Assembly: GCA_002437575.1 (NCBI GenBank)
Contig: DJQK01000073.1
Location: 7,387-13,037 of the forward strand
Direction: 5' to 3'
From: Clostridiales bacterium UBA6388
GTDB taxonomy: Bacteria > Bacillota > Clostridia > Oscillospirales > Oscillospiraceae
DNA length: 5,651 nucleotides
How positions within the stretch are numbered: position 1 is the stretch's first letter; the number at the start of each line of letters is the position of its first letter. Shown here piece by piece: positions 5,631 through 5,651 of this stretch. The translations under genes and the position numbers were made by a program. A model generated the notes under the pieces. It did not search any database. It was given only the letters and a program-made list of their open reading frames with translations, and was not told where the DNA came from.

Positions 5631-5651
5631 GCCTAAAGGCTCCCTTTGGGC
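5631..5651 (+). terminator. Hairpin after the M18 gene, terminator or repeat cut by the window end
   Basis: Four nt after the stop codon, GCCTAAAGG (5631-5639) pairs with CCTTTGGGC (5643-5651), 9 bp with one G-T pair, around a 3-nt loop. The window ends exactly at the stem, so the T-tract that would prove a terminator cannot be seen. The string AAAGGCTCCCTTTGGG resembles the start of abundant intergenic repeats in Oscillospiraceae, as far as I remember. Confidence 0.45.

Overview
The window looks like chromosomal DNA from a GC-rich anaerobic Firmicute, most likely a Clostridia/Oscillospiraceae-type gut bacterium. This rests on strong AGGAGG-type ribosome sites, sigma-70-like promoters with TATAAT-class boxes, the protein families present, and low-complexity hairpins in the intergenic DNA. 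The taxonomic placement is inference; there is no rRNA or other marker gene here.

Layout. (1) Positions 1-245 are non-coding. They hold three hairpins (about 16-102), an AT-rich stretch with a possible leftward promoter (145-173), and the intrinsic terminator (201-236) of the next unit. (2) Positions 246-2671, minus strand, form a two-gene unit. A 90-residue protein with one N-terminal membrane helix (2399-2671) is followed after 62 nt by a 696-residue heavy-metal P-type ATPase (246-2336). A perfect 11-bp hairpin lies between them. The unit has its own promoter (2755-2783) and a leader of about 77 nt with a hairpin. (3) Positions 2956-4179, minus strand, encode an M29-family metallo-aminopeptidase with its own terminator (2890-2936). 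(4) Positions 4325-5626, plus strand, encode an M18-family metallo-aminopeptidase. The two peptidases diverge from a compact 145-bp region with two good promoters and overlapping direct and inverted repeats. (5) Positions 5631-5651 are one whole hairpin at the window edge, probably the start of a terminator or a dispersed repeat.

The most interesting locus is the small membrane protein plus ATPase pair. The ATPase has an N-terminal HMA-like fold without a CxxC motif, and FSCAL where Cu/Zn/Cd pumps have CPC. Pairing with a tiny membrane protein matches the layout of the ferrosome operon fezA-fezB of Clostridioides difficile, in which a small membrane protein and a P1B-6 ATPase build iron-storing organelles. 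I propose a ferrosome-like or other metal-handling locus as a testable hypothesis. No canonical Fur box was visible by eye near the promoter. The two aminopeptidases are ordinary peptide-catabolism enzymes; their shared control region suggests joint regulation.
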